From Streptomyces caelestis (GTDB lineage Bacteria; Actinomycetota; Actinomycetes; Streptomycetales; Streptomycetaceae): a stretch of 64,000 nt of DNA. The translations under genes were made by a program, and so were the position numbers. Location: the NCBI RefSeq assembly GCF_001279005.1, contig NZ_LGCN01000108.1:1-64000 (forward strand), written 5' to 3'. Shown here piece by piece: positions 34,771-42,991 of this stretch (within the stretch, counting starts at the first letter, position 1; every line of letters begins with the position of its first letter). The notes under the pieces were generated by a model that was not told the DNA's origin, ran no database searches, and saw only the letters and a list, made by a program, of their open reading frames with translations.

Positions 34771-34840
34771 AGGGTGTGCCGGCTGTTGTGTTGTCGCCCC
34801 GCCGCCCCTTCCTGTTCCCGTCCTCCGGGGGCGCTGCCTC

Positions 34841-34913
34841 CCGGACCTCCGCTCCTCAGACGCCGGAGGGGCTGGAGGTCAGCCCCTCCGGCGTCTGAGG
34901 AGCGGAGGTCCGG
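34841..34913. repeat. Streptomyces-type long palindrome / bidirectional terminator
   Basis: Two perfect 34-bp arms (34841-34874 and 34880-34913) flank a 5-nt loop GAGGT; the left arm starts CCGGACCTCCGCTCCTCAGA. Imperfect pairing extends outward to about 34791 and 34960 (CGCCGCCCCTTCC on the left against GGAAGGGGCGGCG-like sequence on the right). The motif around CCCCTCCGGCGTCTGAGGAGCGG is of the type repeated between genes in many Streptomyces genomes. It sits between convergent genes, where it can end transcription on both strands. Confidence 0.85.
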
Positions 34914-34967
34914 GGCGGAGCCCCGGTTTCGGGACGGGAAGGGGCGGCGGGGGCGAAGAACCCGTCC

Positions 34968-35663
34968 CTACCTCGCCCGGAGTGCCACGAAGGAGCGCCC
35001 GTCCATCGACCACTGGTCGTCCGCCCGCCAGCCCGCCCCCTCCGCGTACCGCAGCAGCGCCGGAGTGCCGAGGCGGGCCCACGGGAAGGGGGCGCCGGGG
35101 GTGCGGCGGGCGTCGGTGACCTGGACCAGGGCGCGTTCGTCGACGTCCGGGCGGGGAACCGTCTCCGCGACCAGCAGGCCGCCCGGTGCCAGGAGCCGGG
35201 CGAGGCGGGCGAGCAGGGCGGACGGATCGCCGCCGATGCCGAGGTTGCCGTCCAGGAGCAGGGCGGTGCCCCAGCGGCCGGTGCCGGGCAGCGGGTCGAA
35301 GACGGAGCGGAGCAGCGCCTGCCCGCCCCGCCGGACCGTGTGCGCCACCGCGGCCTCGCTGACGTCGACGCCGAGCGCGCGGCGCCCCCGGACGCCCAGG
35401 GCCGCGACCAGCCGTCCCGGCCCGCAGCCCACGTCCAGCACCGCGCCCTCGCAGCGCCGCAGCACCTCCAGGTCCGCCGCGTCGGCCTCGGCGCACCAGC
35501 GCTCCACGTCCAGGGGCAGCAGCCATCCGTCGGCGCGGCGCAGGAACAGCGGCCCCCGGCCGGCGTGCAGGGCGTCGGCGTAGGGGTCGGCGGACCAGGC
35601 GCGCTCGGCGGCGGGCGCCGGCCGCTGCCGCCCGACGCGTGCCGCCGCCCGCACCCCGCTCAC
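34968..35663 (-). CDS. SAM-dependent methyltransferase
   Basis: A 231-residue class-I methyltransferase. Motif I is VLDVGCGPGRLVAALGVRG, motif II/post-I is ALGVDVSEAAVAHTVRRGG, and later segments are WGTALLLDGNLGIGGDPSALLARLARLLAPGGLLVAET (in pieces). The substrate is unknown. It starts at GTG 35663, overlapping the stop of the DUF2064 gene, and is the third gene of a coupled trio (GT2, DUF2064, methyltransferase), so it may modify a glycan or glycolipid built by its neighbours. The upstream open frame to 36005 lies inside the DUF2064 gene and was discarded. Confidence 0.85.
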   Translation of the reverse strand: MSGVRAAARVGRQRPAPAAERAWSADPYADALHAGRGPLFLRRADGWLLPLDVERWCAEADAADLEVLRRCEGAVLDVGCGPGRLVAALGVRGRRALGVDVSEAAVAHTVRRGGQALLRSVFDPLPGTGRWGTALLLDGNLGIGGDPSALLARLARLLAPGGLLVAETVPRPDVDERALVQVTDARRTPGAPFPWARLGTPALLRYAEGAGWRADDQWSMDGRSFVALRAR

Positions 35664-36283
35664 CGGGGGCCCGCCGTCAGCCGGGCCAGCCGGGCGGCGA
35701 ACCGGCCTCCGGGCGCCGCACCGGCGACCAGCGCGGCGTCGTACGCCGTGTCCACGTCCCGCAGGCGCGGCAGTTCCCGCACCCGCAGGTGCGTCAGCCG
35801 CCGCCGTTGCGCGGCTCCCGTGCCCGGGGTCGACATGGGGACCCCGCGCAGCAGCCGGGGATCGGGCTCGGCCAGGCCGAGCGCCCAGAAGCCGCCGTCC
35901 TCGGCGGGGCCGAAGTACGCGTCGCAGTCGGCGAAGTCCACGGTGAGCAGCTCCGGGGTCACCTGGGGGGTGTCCATGCCGATGAGGAGGGCGGGTCCGT
36001 CGCACCCGGCGAACGCGGCGGCCAGCCGCTCGTCGAGCCCGCCCGCGCCCTGCGGTACGACCTCGACACCGGCCGGCAGCCAGCGCCCCGGCGCCCCGTC
36101 CAGCACCAGCACCCGGCGCCGCGCGGGCGTGCGCGCCACAGCGTCCAGGGTGTCCGCGAGCGCGGCCTCGGCGAGCTCCGCCGCCTCCCCGGGGGTGAAC
36201 GGCGGGGTCAGCCGGGTCTTCACCCGGCCCGGCCGGGGCTCCTTGGCGATGACGAGCAGCGTCACGGACGGCGTGGACGTCAC
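35660..36283 (-). CDS. DUF2064 / TIGR04282-family glycosyltransferase-like protein
   Basis: A 207-residue protein starting at GTG 36283 (GTGA overlap with the preceding gene). It has the DUF2064 nucleotide-sugar-transferase-like fold: LLVIAKEPRPGRVKTRLTPPFTPGEAAELAEAALADTL in pieces, GPALLIGMDTPQVTPELL (metal-binding Asp) and AYFGPAEDGGFWALGLAEPDP. The KEP-R-x-x-K-T-R-L motif resembles the nucleotide-binding loop of MobA-like transferases. Such genes often pair with a GT2 glycosyltransferase as here; the product is not known. Confidence 0.85.
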   Translation of the reverse strand: MTSTPSVTLLVIAKEPRPGRVKTRLTPPFTPGEAAELAEAALADTLDAVARTPARRRVLVLDGAPGRWLPAGVEVVPQGAGGLDERLAAAFAGCDGPALLIGMDTPQVTPELLTVDFADCDAYFGPAEDGGFWALGLAEPDPRLLRGVPMSTPGTGAAQRRRLTHLRVRELPRLRDVDTAYDAALVAGAAPGGRFAARLARLTAGPR

Positions 36284-36993
36284 GAGACCGCCCCTTCCTG
36301 CACCGGCGCCTCCCGGAGCACGCGGCTCATGTCCCGTACCGCGTGGAAGGTGCCGCGCCAGGTGCCGGTGACCTTGGAGACGCCGGTGCGCGGCGCGTAC
36401 GGGACGTCGTGCTCGGTGACGCGCCAGCCGGCGTCGGCGGCGCGCACCACCATCTGCAGCGGATAGCCGCTGCGCCGGTCGGTCAGGTCCAGGGCGAGCA
36501 GTTCCTCGCGCCGGGCGGCCCGCAGCGGGCCGAGGTCGCGCAGCCGCAGTCCGGTGCGGCGGCGCAGCAGCCGGGACAGCGCGAGGTTGCCCGCGCGGGC
36601 GTGCGGCGGCCAGGCCCCGCGCGTCCGCGGCCGGCGCCGGCCCAGCACCAGGTCCGCCGCGCCGGCCCGCAGTTCGCGCACGAACGGCACCAGGTCCGCC
36701 GGGTCGAGCGAGGCGTCGCAGTCGCAGAAGCAGACGATGTCGGCCGTGGCGGCGGTCAGCCCGGCGTGGCAGGCGGCGCCGAAACCGCGCCGCTCCTCGC
36801 GCACGACGGTCGCGCCGAGCTCGCGGGCGACGCGGTCGGAGCCGTCCGTGGAGCCGTTGTCCACGACGAGGGCGCGCCAGCCGGGCGGGACGCGTTCCAG
36901 CACCCACGGCAGGGCCGCGGCCTCGTCGAGACAGGGGAGGACGACGTCCACGGACGGCGGGCCCGGTTCCGGGGCGGGGGAGGAGGTGGTCAC
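36280..36993 (-). CDS. GT2 family glycosyltransferase (dolichyl-phosphate-mannose-synthase-like)
   Basis: A 237-residue family-2 glycosyltransferase. The nucleotide-sugar motif is SVDVVLPCLDEAAALPWVLERVP (two pieces), then ALVVDNGSTDGSDRVARELGA and the metal motif IVCFCDCDASLDPADL (D-x-D type, DCDAS). A GNLALSRLLRRRTGLRLRDLGPLRAARREELLAL region and YPLQMVVRAADAGWRVTEHDVPYAPR complete the fold. There is no C-terminal membrane helix. It starts at GTG 36993 after GGGTGAGAGCC. It opens the three-gene operon with DUF2064 and methyltransferase genes and is divergent from the response regulator gene (113 bp between starts). Confidence 0.88.
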   Translation of the reverse strand: MTTSSPAPEPGPPSVDVVLPCLDEAAALPWVLERVPPGWRALVVDNGSTDGSDRVARELGATVVREERRGFGAACHAGLTAATADIVCFCDCDASLDPADLVPFVRELRAGAADLVLGRRRPRTRGAWPPHARAGNLALSRLLRRRTGLRLRDLGPLRAARREELLALDLTDRRSGYPLQMVVRAADAGWRVTEHDVPYAPRTGVSKVTGTWRGTFHAVRDMSRVLREAPVQEGAVS

Positions 36994-37106
36994 GGCTCTC
37001 ACCCTACGGAGACGAAAAGGGCATACCGGGTATCGGCTCCTTACGGAACGCGGACGTCGGCGGCCCGGCCGCGCCGCTCGCGCGCGCGGGGTGCCAGGCT
37101 GGCCGC

Positions 37107-37841
37107 ATGGAGCAGCGAACACCCGGCGCCGGCGCCGGGGCCGGGTCCCGGGTCCTCGTCGTCGACGACGACCCCACCGTGGCCGAGATCGTCACGGGTT
37201 ACCTCGACCGCGCCGGGTACGTCGTCGACCGGGCCGGCGACGGCCCCGACGCGCTGGCCCGCGCGGCGGCCCACTGGCCGGACCTCGTCGTCCTCGACCT
37301 CATGCTGCCCGGCATGGACGGACTGGAGGTGTGCCGCAGGATGCGCGGACGGGGACCCGTGCCGGTCATCATGCTCACCGCGCGGGGCGACGAGGACGAC
37401 CGGATCCTCGGCCTGGAGGTCGGCGCCGACGACTACGTCACCAAACCGTTCAGCCCGCGCGAACTCGTCCTGCGCGTCGGGTCCGTGCTGCGCCGCGCCC
37501 GCCCCGCGCCGGCCGCGGCGTCCGGCCTGCTGCGGGCGGGCGGTCTCACCGTCGACCCCGCTGCCCGCCGGGCCACCAAGAACGGCGCCGAACTCGCCCT
37601 CACCATCCGCGAGTTCGACCTGCTCGCCTTCTTCCTGCGGCACCCCGGGCGGGCCTTCGCGCGGGAGGAGCTGATGCGGGAGGTGTGGGGCTGGGACTTC
37701 GGCGACCTGTCCACCGTGACCGTCCACGTGCGGCGGCTGCGCGGCAAGGTGGAGGACGATCCGGCGCGGCCCCGGATCGTCCGGACCGTGTGGGGCGTCG
37801 GCTACCGCTTCGACCCCGCCGCCGGTCTCGGGGAGGAGTGA
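37107..37841 (+). CDS. OmpR-family response regulator
   Basis: A 244-residue regulator. The receiver domain has the acidic pair VVDDDPT, phospho-acceptor D64 in LVVLDLMLPGMDG, the threonine in VIMLTARGDEDDR and the lysine in DDYVTKPFSPRELV. The C-terminal winged helix is of the OmpR/PhoB type: LTIREFDLLAFFLRHPGRAFAREELMREVWGWDF (two pieces), TVTVHVRRLRGKVEDDPARPRIVRTVWGVGYRFD (two pieces). The partner kinase starts 3 bp after this gene's stop. It may act on the divergent glycosyltransferase operon, but no binding site was identified. Confidence 0.93.
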   Translation: MEQRTPGAGAGAGSRVLVVDDDPTVAEIVTGYLDRAGYVVDRAGDGPDALARAAAHWPDLVVLDLMLPGMDGLEVCRRMRGRGPVPVIMLTARGDEDDRILGLEVGADDYVTKPFSPRELVLRVGSVLRRARPAPAAASGLLRAGGLTVDPAARRATKNGAELALTIREFDLLAFFLRHPGRAFAREELMREVWGWDFGDLSTVTVHVRRLRGKVEDDPARPRIVRTVWGVGYRFDPAAGLGEE

Positions 37842-37844
37842 GCG

Positions 37845-38957
37845 GTGCGGGACACGCTGCTCATCGCCCTGTTCGCCTTCCTCGGCGCCGCCACGGCCGG
37901 GGTGCTCGGCGCGTGCGTGCTGCTGCTGATCCGGCGCCGGTCGCTCACCGCGCACCTCGCGGTGGTCGCCGGGGTCGCGGTGGCGGCGATGCTCGCGGGC
38001 ACCCTCGCCGTCGCCCGGGCCATGTTCCTGTCGGCGCACGACCTGAGCGTGGTGACGACGGTCGTCGCCATGGCCGCCGTGGTCTCCACGGTCACCGCGC
38101 TGCTGCTGGGCCGCTGGGTGGTCGCCCGCAGCCGTGAACTGACGCTCGCCGCCCGTTCCTTCGGCGACGGCGGGGACTTCGCCGCGCCCGAGCGCCCGTC
38201 CACCGCCGAACTCGCCGCGCTCAGCCGCGAGCTGGAGGCGACCAGCGTCAAGCTGGCCGAGTCGCGGGACCGCGAGCGGGCCCTGGAGTCCTCCCGGCGG
38301 GAACTCGTCGCCTGGATCTCCCACGACCTGCGCACCCCGCTCGCCGGACTGCGCGCGATGGCCGAGGCGCTGGAGGACGGGGTCGCCGCCGAACCCGACC
38401 GCTACCTCAGGCAGATCCGCACCGAGGTGGAACGCCTCAACGACATGGTCGGCGACCTCTTCGAGCTCTCCCGCATCCACGCCGGCGCGCTGACCCTCTC
38501 GCCCTCCCGGATCTCCCTGTACGACCTGATCGGCGACGCCCTGTCGGGCGCGGATCCGCTCGCCCGCGAGCACGGCGTACGGCTCGTCGGGGACCGGGTG
38601 GAGCCGGTGCCGGTGGAGGTGGACGGGCGGGAGATGAGCCGCGTCCTGGGCAATCTGCTGGTCAACGCGATCCGCCGGACCCCGGCCGACGGCACGGTCG
38701 CCGTCGCCGCGCGGCGCTCGGACGAGGGCGTGGTGCTGTCCGTGACGGACGGCTGCGGCGGCATCCCCGAGGAGGACCTGCCCCGCGTCTTCGACACCGG
38801 CTGGCGCGGCACCCACGCCCGGACCCCGCCGGCCGGCGCGGGCCTCGGCCTCGCCATCGTCCGCGGCATCGTCGAGGCCCACCGGGGCAGCACCACCGTC
38901 CGCAACGTCACCGGCGGCTGCCGCTTCGAGGTGACGCTCCCGGCGACGGAACCCTGA
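37845..38957 (+). CDS. Sensor histidine kinase
   Basis: A 370-residue membrane histidine kinase, the partner of the regulator just upstream. It has three helices (LLIALFAFLGAATAGVLGACVLLLI, LAVVAGVAVAAMLAGTLAVA, VVTTVVAMAAVVSTVTALLLG, the first in effect two pieces) with very short external loops, so it may sense within the membrane or the lipid environment. A HAMP-like linker leads to the H-box SRRELVAWISHDLRTPLAGL (H160), the N-box VLGNLLVNAIRRTP and the G-boxes SVTDGCGGIPEEDLPRVFDTG (two pieces) and AGLGLAIVRGIVEAHRG. Start GTG 37845 with GGGAGGAG upstream. Confidence 0.93.
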   Translation: MRDTLLIALFAFLGAATAGVLGACVLLLIRRRSLTAHLAVVAGVAVAAMLAGTLAVARAMFLSAHDLSVVTTVVAMAAVVSTVTALLLGRWVVARSRELTLAARSFGDGGDFAAPERPSTAELAALSRELEATSVKLAESRDRERALESSRRELVAWISHDLRTPLAGLRAMAEALEDGVAAEPDRYLRQIRTEVERLNDMVGDLFELSRIHAGALTLSPSRISLYDLIGDALSGADPLAREHGVRLVGDRVEPVPVEVDGREMSRVLGNLLVNAIRRTPADGTVAVAARRSDEGVVLSVTDGCGGIPEEDLPRVFDTGWRGTHARTPPAGAGLGLAIVRGIVEAHRGSTTVRNVTGGCRFEVTLPATEP

Positions 38958-39118
38958 CCCGAGGCTCCCGCGCGGCTCCGGCCGTCGCCGCGCGGGCGCG
39001 CGGTCACCCCGCGGGCCCGCCACCACGAGTGTCCGGCTGCTCGGGTGCGGGCCGTCGGGTCGCCGCACGGCGCGGGTGACGTGACCGTCCGGTGCCGCCG
39101 AAGCCGCCCGCCCGCGTC

Positions 39119-40120
39119 TCAGTCGCCCCGCGGTCCCGCCGACGCGAACTCCCGCATGCCGTCCTCGAAGGCGACCTCCGGCTTCCAGCCCAGCTCGGCC
39201 CGCAGCCGGGAGGAGTCCGCCGTGATGTGGCGGACGTCGCCCAGGCGGTACTCCCCGGTGACGACCGGGTCCGGACCCCCGTACGCGGCGGCCAGGGCGC
39301 GGGCCGTCTCGCCGACCGTGTGCGGGGTGCCGCTGCCGGTGTTGTACGCGGTGAGCGCCCCGGCGGCCGGTTCCGCGGTCAGCGCGGCGACGTTCGCCGC
39401 CGCCACGTCCCGCACGTGCACGAAGTCCCGGCGCTGACGGCCGTCCTCGAAGACCCGCGGGGCCTCGCCGCGGGCGAGCGCCGAGCGGAAGAAGGAGGCC
39501 ACGCCCGCGTACGGGGTGTCGCGGGGCATGCCGGGGCCGTAGACGTTGTGGTACCGCAGCGACACCGCCGAACCGCCCGTCGACCGGGCCCAGGCGGCGG
39601 CCAGGTGCTCCTGGGCCAGCTTGGTCGTGGCGTACACGTTGCGCGGGTCGACCGGGGCGTCCTCGCCGACTGGGCCCGGTTCGAGGTCCGCCCCGCACAC
39701 CGGGCAGGCGGGATCGAAGCGCCCGGCCGCCAGGTCGGTGACGGCCCGCGGCCCGGGACGCACCACCCCGTGCCGGGCACAGGCGTAGCGGCCCTCGCCG
39801 TACACCACCATCGACCCGGCCAGCACCAGCCGCCGCACCCCCGCCTCCGCCATCGCGGCCAGCAGCACCGCCGTGCCCAGGTCGTTGCGGGAGACGTACT
39901 CCGGCGCGTCGGCGAACGAGGCGCCGAGGCCCACCATCGCCGCCTGGTGGCAGACGGAGTCCACGCCGGACAGCGCCCCGCGCACCGCGTCCGGGGAGCG
40001 CACGTCCGCCGTCGGATCGGTGCGCACGTCGAAGACGACGGGCTCGTGCCCGCGCGCCCGCAGCGCCTCGACGACATGGGACCCGATGAACCCGGCACCG
40101 CCGGTGACCAGTACGCGCAT
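39119..40120 (-). CDS. NAD-dependent nucleotide-sugar epimerase (extended SDR), with Cys-rich insert
   Basis: A 333-residue extended short-chain dehydrogenase. The NAD motif is VLVTGGAGFIGSHVVEAL and the catalytic pair is Y-x-x-x-K in NVYATTKLAQEH, with S in LAGSMVVYG. The RYHNVYGPGMPRDTPYAGVASFF and FVHVRDVAAANVAAL segments are typical of UDP/dTDP-sugar epimerases. An insert of about 35 residues (YACARHG to ACPVCGADLEPG) carries three cysteines and a histidine that could bind zinc; dTDP-L-rhamnose 4-epimerases of actinobacteria and Burkholderia have a similar insert, which makes this activity a reasonable guess. Stand-alone gene, convergent with the kinase gene. Confidence 0.85.
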   Translation of the reverse strand: MRVLVTGGAGFIGSHVVEALRARGHEPVVFDVRTDPTADVRSPDAVRGALSGVDSVCHQAAMVGLGASFADAPEYVSRNDLGTAVLLAAMAEAGVRRLVLAGSMVVYGEGRYACARHGVVRPGPRAVTDLAAGRFDPACPVCGADLEPGPVGEDAPVDPRNVYATTKLAQEHLAAAWARSTGGSAVSLRYHNVYGPGMPRDTPYAGVASFFRSALARGEAPRVFEDGRQRRDFVHVRDVAAANVAALTAEPAAGALTAYNTGSGTPHTVGETARALAAAYGGPDPVVTGEYRLGDVRHITADSSRLRAELGWKPEVAFEDGMREFASAGPRGD

Positions 40121-40432
40121 GCGCCCACGCTAGGCGCGGATCCCGCCCGGCAGCGGCGCCGCGCCCGCGACGTCACGGGTCCGTAAGACCGGTGGGCTCC
40201 GTAAGGCCGGCGGGCGGAGTGCGCGCGGGGCGGGGGTGGTCGCGCGGCCCGGCGCTTGCGGGGCGCCTCCCCCGGAGGGGGTGCCCCCAGCGCCCGCCTG
40301 TGCCGCCCGCCCCCGCGACACGGACGCCGGGCGCTTCGAGGCGCTCCCCGGGAGTGCCGTCTAGACTCGACCGGCGTCAGACCGTCAGGCCCAGGCCAGA
40401 ACCGTCCGCCCACCGGAAGGGTGTTCCGCGTC
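40121..40432. other. Intergenic region upstream of the quaternary-amine transporter operon
   Basis: A 312-bp gap between divergent genes without a credible gene. It holds a GC hairpin of a type widespread in Streptomyces: CCCCC (40269-40273) pairs with GGGGG (40277-40281), and GGCGC (40262-40266) can pair with GCGCC (40290-40294). No clear promoter consensus was found. The operon promoter should lie between 40300 and 40420. Confidence 0.4.
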
Positions 40433-41557
40433 TTGATACGGATCGATTCAGTCACGAAGCGGTACCCGGACGGCACGGTGGCGGTCGACCGGCTGTCGCT
40501 GGAGATCCCCGACCGCTCGATCACCGTCCTCGTCGGCCCTTCGGGGTGCGGCAAGACGACCACCCTCCGCATGATCAACCGGATGGTCGAACCCACCGAG
40601 GGAACGATCCTGCTCGACGGCGAGGACAGCCGGCGGCAGCCGGTCACCACCCTGCGCCGCTCCATGGGGTACGTCATCCAGAACGCCGGGCTCTTCCAGC
40701 ACCGCACGATCGTCGACAACATCGCCACCGTGCCCCGCCTGCTCGGCTGGGGCAGGCAGCGGGCCCGGGAGCGGGCGGCGGAGCTGATGGAGCGGGTGGG
40801 CCTGGACCCCTCGCTGGCCAAGCGGTACCCGTACCAGCTCTCCGGCGGACAGCAGCAGCGCGTCGGCGTGGCGCGGGCGCTCGCCGCGGACCCGCCGGTG
40901 CTGCTGATGGACGAGCCGTTCTCCGCCGTCGACCCCGTGGTGCGCAAGGGGCTGCAGGCCGAACTCCTGCGCATCCAGGACGAGCTGGGCAAGACCATCG
41001 TCTTCGTCACCCACGACATCGACGAGGCGATCACCCTCGGCACCATGGTCGCCGTCCTGCGCGAGGGCGGCCGGCTCGCCCAGTACGCGCCGCCCGCCGA
41101 CCTGCTGTCGAACCCGGCGGACGGCTTCGTCGAGGACTTCCTCGGCGCCGACCGCGGCATCCGGCGGCTGTCCTTCTTCCCCTCCGACGCACTGGAGCTG
41201 ACCACCGACGCGGTGATCCCGGCCGACGCCACCGCCGCACGGATCGCCGCCGTCGAGGCCCCCCACCTCCTGGTCACCGACGCCGACGGCCGCCCGCTCG
41301 GCTGGGCCGCGCGCGAGGAGTTGACCGCCGGTGATCTCAGGACCGACCGACTGCTGCCGTACGGACGGCCGTTCGTGCCCGGCGCCGACTCCCTGCGGGT
41401 CGCCCTCGACTGCGCCGTGCTCTCGCCCGTCGGCCGGGCGGTCGCCGTGGACGGCCACGGCCGGGTGACCGGCGTCGTCTCCCAGCAGACCATCGGCGAG
41501 GCCGTCCGCGCCGCCCACACGGCCGGCCGCGCCGACGAGCAGAAGGTCGCGGGATGA
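40433..41557 (+). CDS. Quaternary-amine (glycine betaine/choline-type) ABC transporter ATP-binding protein
   Basis: A 374-residue ABC ATPase of the OpuA/OpuC/ProV group. Its MIRIDSVTKRYPDGTVAVDRLSLEIPD opening (two pieces) is the family's usual start, which argues for TTG 40433 with GGAAGGG about 12 nt upstream; GTG 40421 is an alternative. Motifs: Walker A LVGPSGCGKTTTLRMINRM, Q-loop YVIQNAGLFQH, signature YQLSGGQQQRVGVARAL, Walker B PVLLMDEPFSAVDP, H-loop VFVTHDIDEA. The C-terminal ~120 residues contain a degenerate tandem-CBS-like regulatory region, known in OpuA to sense ionic strength. First gene of a coupled four-gene operon. Confidence 0.92.
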   Translation: MIRIDSVTKRYPDGTVAVDRLSLEIPDRSITVLVGPSGCGKTTTLRMINRMVEPTEGTILLDGEDSRRQPVTTLRRSMGYVIQNAGLFQHRTIVDNIATVPRLLGWGRQRARERAAELMERVGLDPSLAKRYPYQLSGGQQQRVGVARALAADPPVLLMDEPFSAVDPVVRKGLQAELLRIQDELGKTIVFVTHDIDEAITLGTMVAVLREGGRLAQYAPPADLLSNPADGFVEDFLGADRGIRRLSFFPSDALELTTDAVIPADATAARIAAVEAPHLLVTDADGRPLGWAAREELTAGDLRTDRLLPYGRPFVPGADSLRVALDCAVLSPVGRAVAVDGHGRVTGVVSQQTIGEAVRAAHTAGRADEQKVAG

Positions 41558-42255
41558 CCGGCTTCTTCGACATCCCCAGCGACCTCCAGCACAGCTGGGC
41601 CGGGCTGATCGGCCTGCACCTGAGGGAGGCTCTGCTGCCGGTGGCCGCCGGGCTGCTCCTCGCCCTGCCGATCGCACAGCTGTGCGGCCGCTTCCGCTGG
41701 CTGTACCCGCCCGTGCTCGGCCTGACGACCGTGCTGTACGCCGTCCCCTCGCTGGCGTTCTTCGTCGTCCTCATCGACTACACCGGCCAGACCGAGCTCA
41801 CCGTGATGATCCCGCTGGCCCTGTACAGCCTGGTCGTCCTGGTCCCGGCCATCGTCGACGGCGTGCGCTCGGTGCCGGACGAGACCCTCGCCGCGGCCAC
41901 CGCCATGGGCTTCGGCTCCGTACGCCGTTACCTCCAGGTGCAGTTGCCGATCGCCGCGCCCGCCGTCATCGCCGGACTCCGGGTCGCCACCGCGTCCAGC
42001 ATCTCCCTGGTCGGCGTCGGCGCCCTGATCGGCAACCAGGGCGCCCTCGGCAACCTGCTCGCCGCCGCGCAGAAGTACGACCGGCCCGAACTCGCGGTGA
42101 ACGCCGTGGTCACGATGGCCGTCCTGGCGATCCTGTGCGACGTCCTGCTGGTCGCGCTGCGGGTGCTGCTGACGCCGTGGATGCCGCGCGGCGGCACCCG
42201 TTTGAAACCCGCCGCGCGGCGGGCGGAGATCACCCCGGAGGGTGCGGTCCGGTGA
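41554..42255 (+). CDS. Quaternary-amine ABC transporter permease (OpuCB/ProW-like), first
   Basis: A 233-residue permease with about six helices. The EAA loop is DETLAAATAMGFGSVRRYLQVQLPIAAPAVIAGLRVATASSISLVGVGALIGNQG, in pieces. The N-terminal part (DLQHSWAGLIGLHLREALLPVAAGLLLALPIAQL, two pieces) is typical of OpuCB/OpuCD permeases. It starts at ATG 41554 overlapping the ATPase stop (ATGA) and ends overlapping the next start. It forms the membrane pore with the following permease. Confidence 0.92.
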   Translation: MTGFFDIPSDLQHSWAGLIGLHLREALLPVAAGLLLALPIAQLCGRFRWLYPPVLGLTTVLYAVPSLAFFVVLIDYTGQTELTVMIPLALYSLVVLVPAIVDGVRSVPDETLAAATAMGFGSVRRYLQVQLPIAAPAVIAGLRVATASSISLVGVGALIGNQGALGNLLAAAQKYDRPELAVNAVVTMAVLAILCDVLLVALRVLLTPWMPRGGTRLKPAARRAEITPEGAVR

Positions 42256-42917
42256 ACGTCCTCCACTTCGTCGACGCCTTCTTCAGCGACAGCGCCCACT
42301 GGCACGGCTACGACGGCATCCCGCAGCGTTTCTGGGAACACCTCCAGTACTCCCTGCTGGCCCTCGCCGTCGCCGCCGCCGTCGGGCTGCCCGTCGGCCT
42401 GCTGACCGGCCACACCGGACGCGGCGGCAACGCGCTCGCCTTCATCGCCAACGCCGCCCGCGCACTGCCCAGTTTCGGCCTGCTGGTGCTGGCCGTCCTG
42501 CTGATCGGCTTCGGCCTGCTGCCCGTCATGATCCCGCTGGTCGTGCTGGCCGTCCCGCCGATCCTGGTGACCACCTACGAGGCGGTCCGCTCCGTCGACC
42601 CCGCCCCCGTGGACGCCGCGCGGGGCATGGGCATGCACGAGTCGCGGATCCTCTTCCGGGTCGAGGTGCCCGTGGCGCTCCCGCTGATCCTCAGCGGCCT
42701 GCGCTCCGCGGCCATCCAGATCGTGTCGACGGCCACCATCGCCGCGTACGTCAGTCTCGGCGGGCTCGGCCGGTACATCATCGACGGGCTCTACCAGCGC
42801 GACTACGAGAAGGTGGTCGGCGGGGCCACCCTGGTGGCCGTCCTGGCGCTGCTCACCCTCGCGGTGTTCTGGGCGGCGGGACGACTGGCGGTGTCCCCCG
42901 GAGTGCGCAGGCGCTGA
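42252..42917 (+). CDS. Quaternary-amine ABC transporter permease (OpuCD/ProW-like), second
   Basis: A 221-residue permease starting at GTG 42252 in a GTGA overlap. It has FWEHLQYSLLALAVAAAVGLPVGLLTGHTGRGG in two pieces, the family's ARALPSFGLLVLAVLLIGFGLLPVMIPLVVLAVPPILVTTYEAVRSVDPAPVDAARGMGM in pieces, and the EAA loop followed by IQIVSTATIAAYVSLGGLGRYIIDGL. The frame is open upstream to 41682 within the first permease gene, but the overlap start is clearly preferred. Partner of the other permease. Confidence 0.92.
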   Translation: MNVLHFVDAFFSDSAHWHGYDGIPQRFWEHLQYSLLALAVAAAVGLPVGLLTGHTGRGGNALAFIANAARALPSFGLLVLAVLLIGFGLLPVMIPLVVLAVPPILVTTYEAVRSVDPAPVDAARGMGMHESRILFRVEVPVALPLILSGLRSAAIQIVSTATIAAYVSLGGLGRYIIDGLYQRDYEKVVGGATLVAVLALLTLAVFWAAGRLAVSPGVRRR

Positions 42918-42991
42918 CGTTCGATCAGATGTGCGACACACGTGATCCGGACGTCCTTGACTCGCCGTGAGCGGCTGGATTGGATCGGCGA

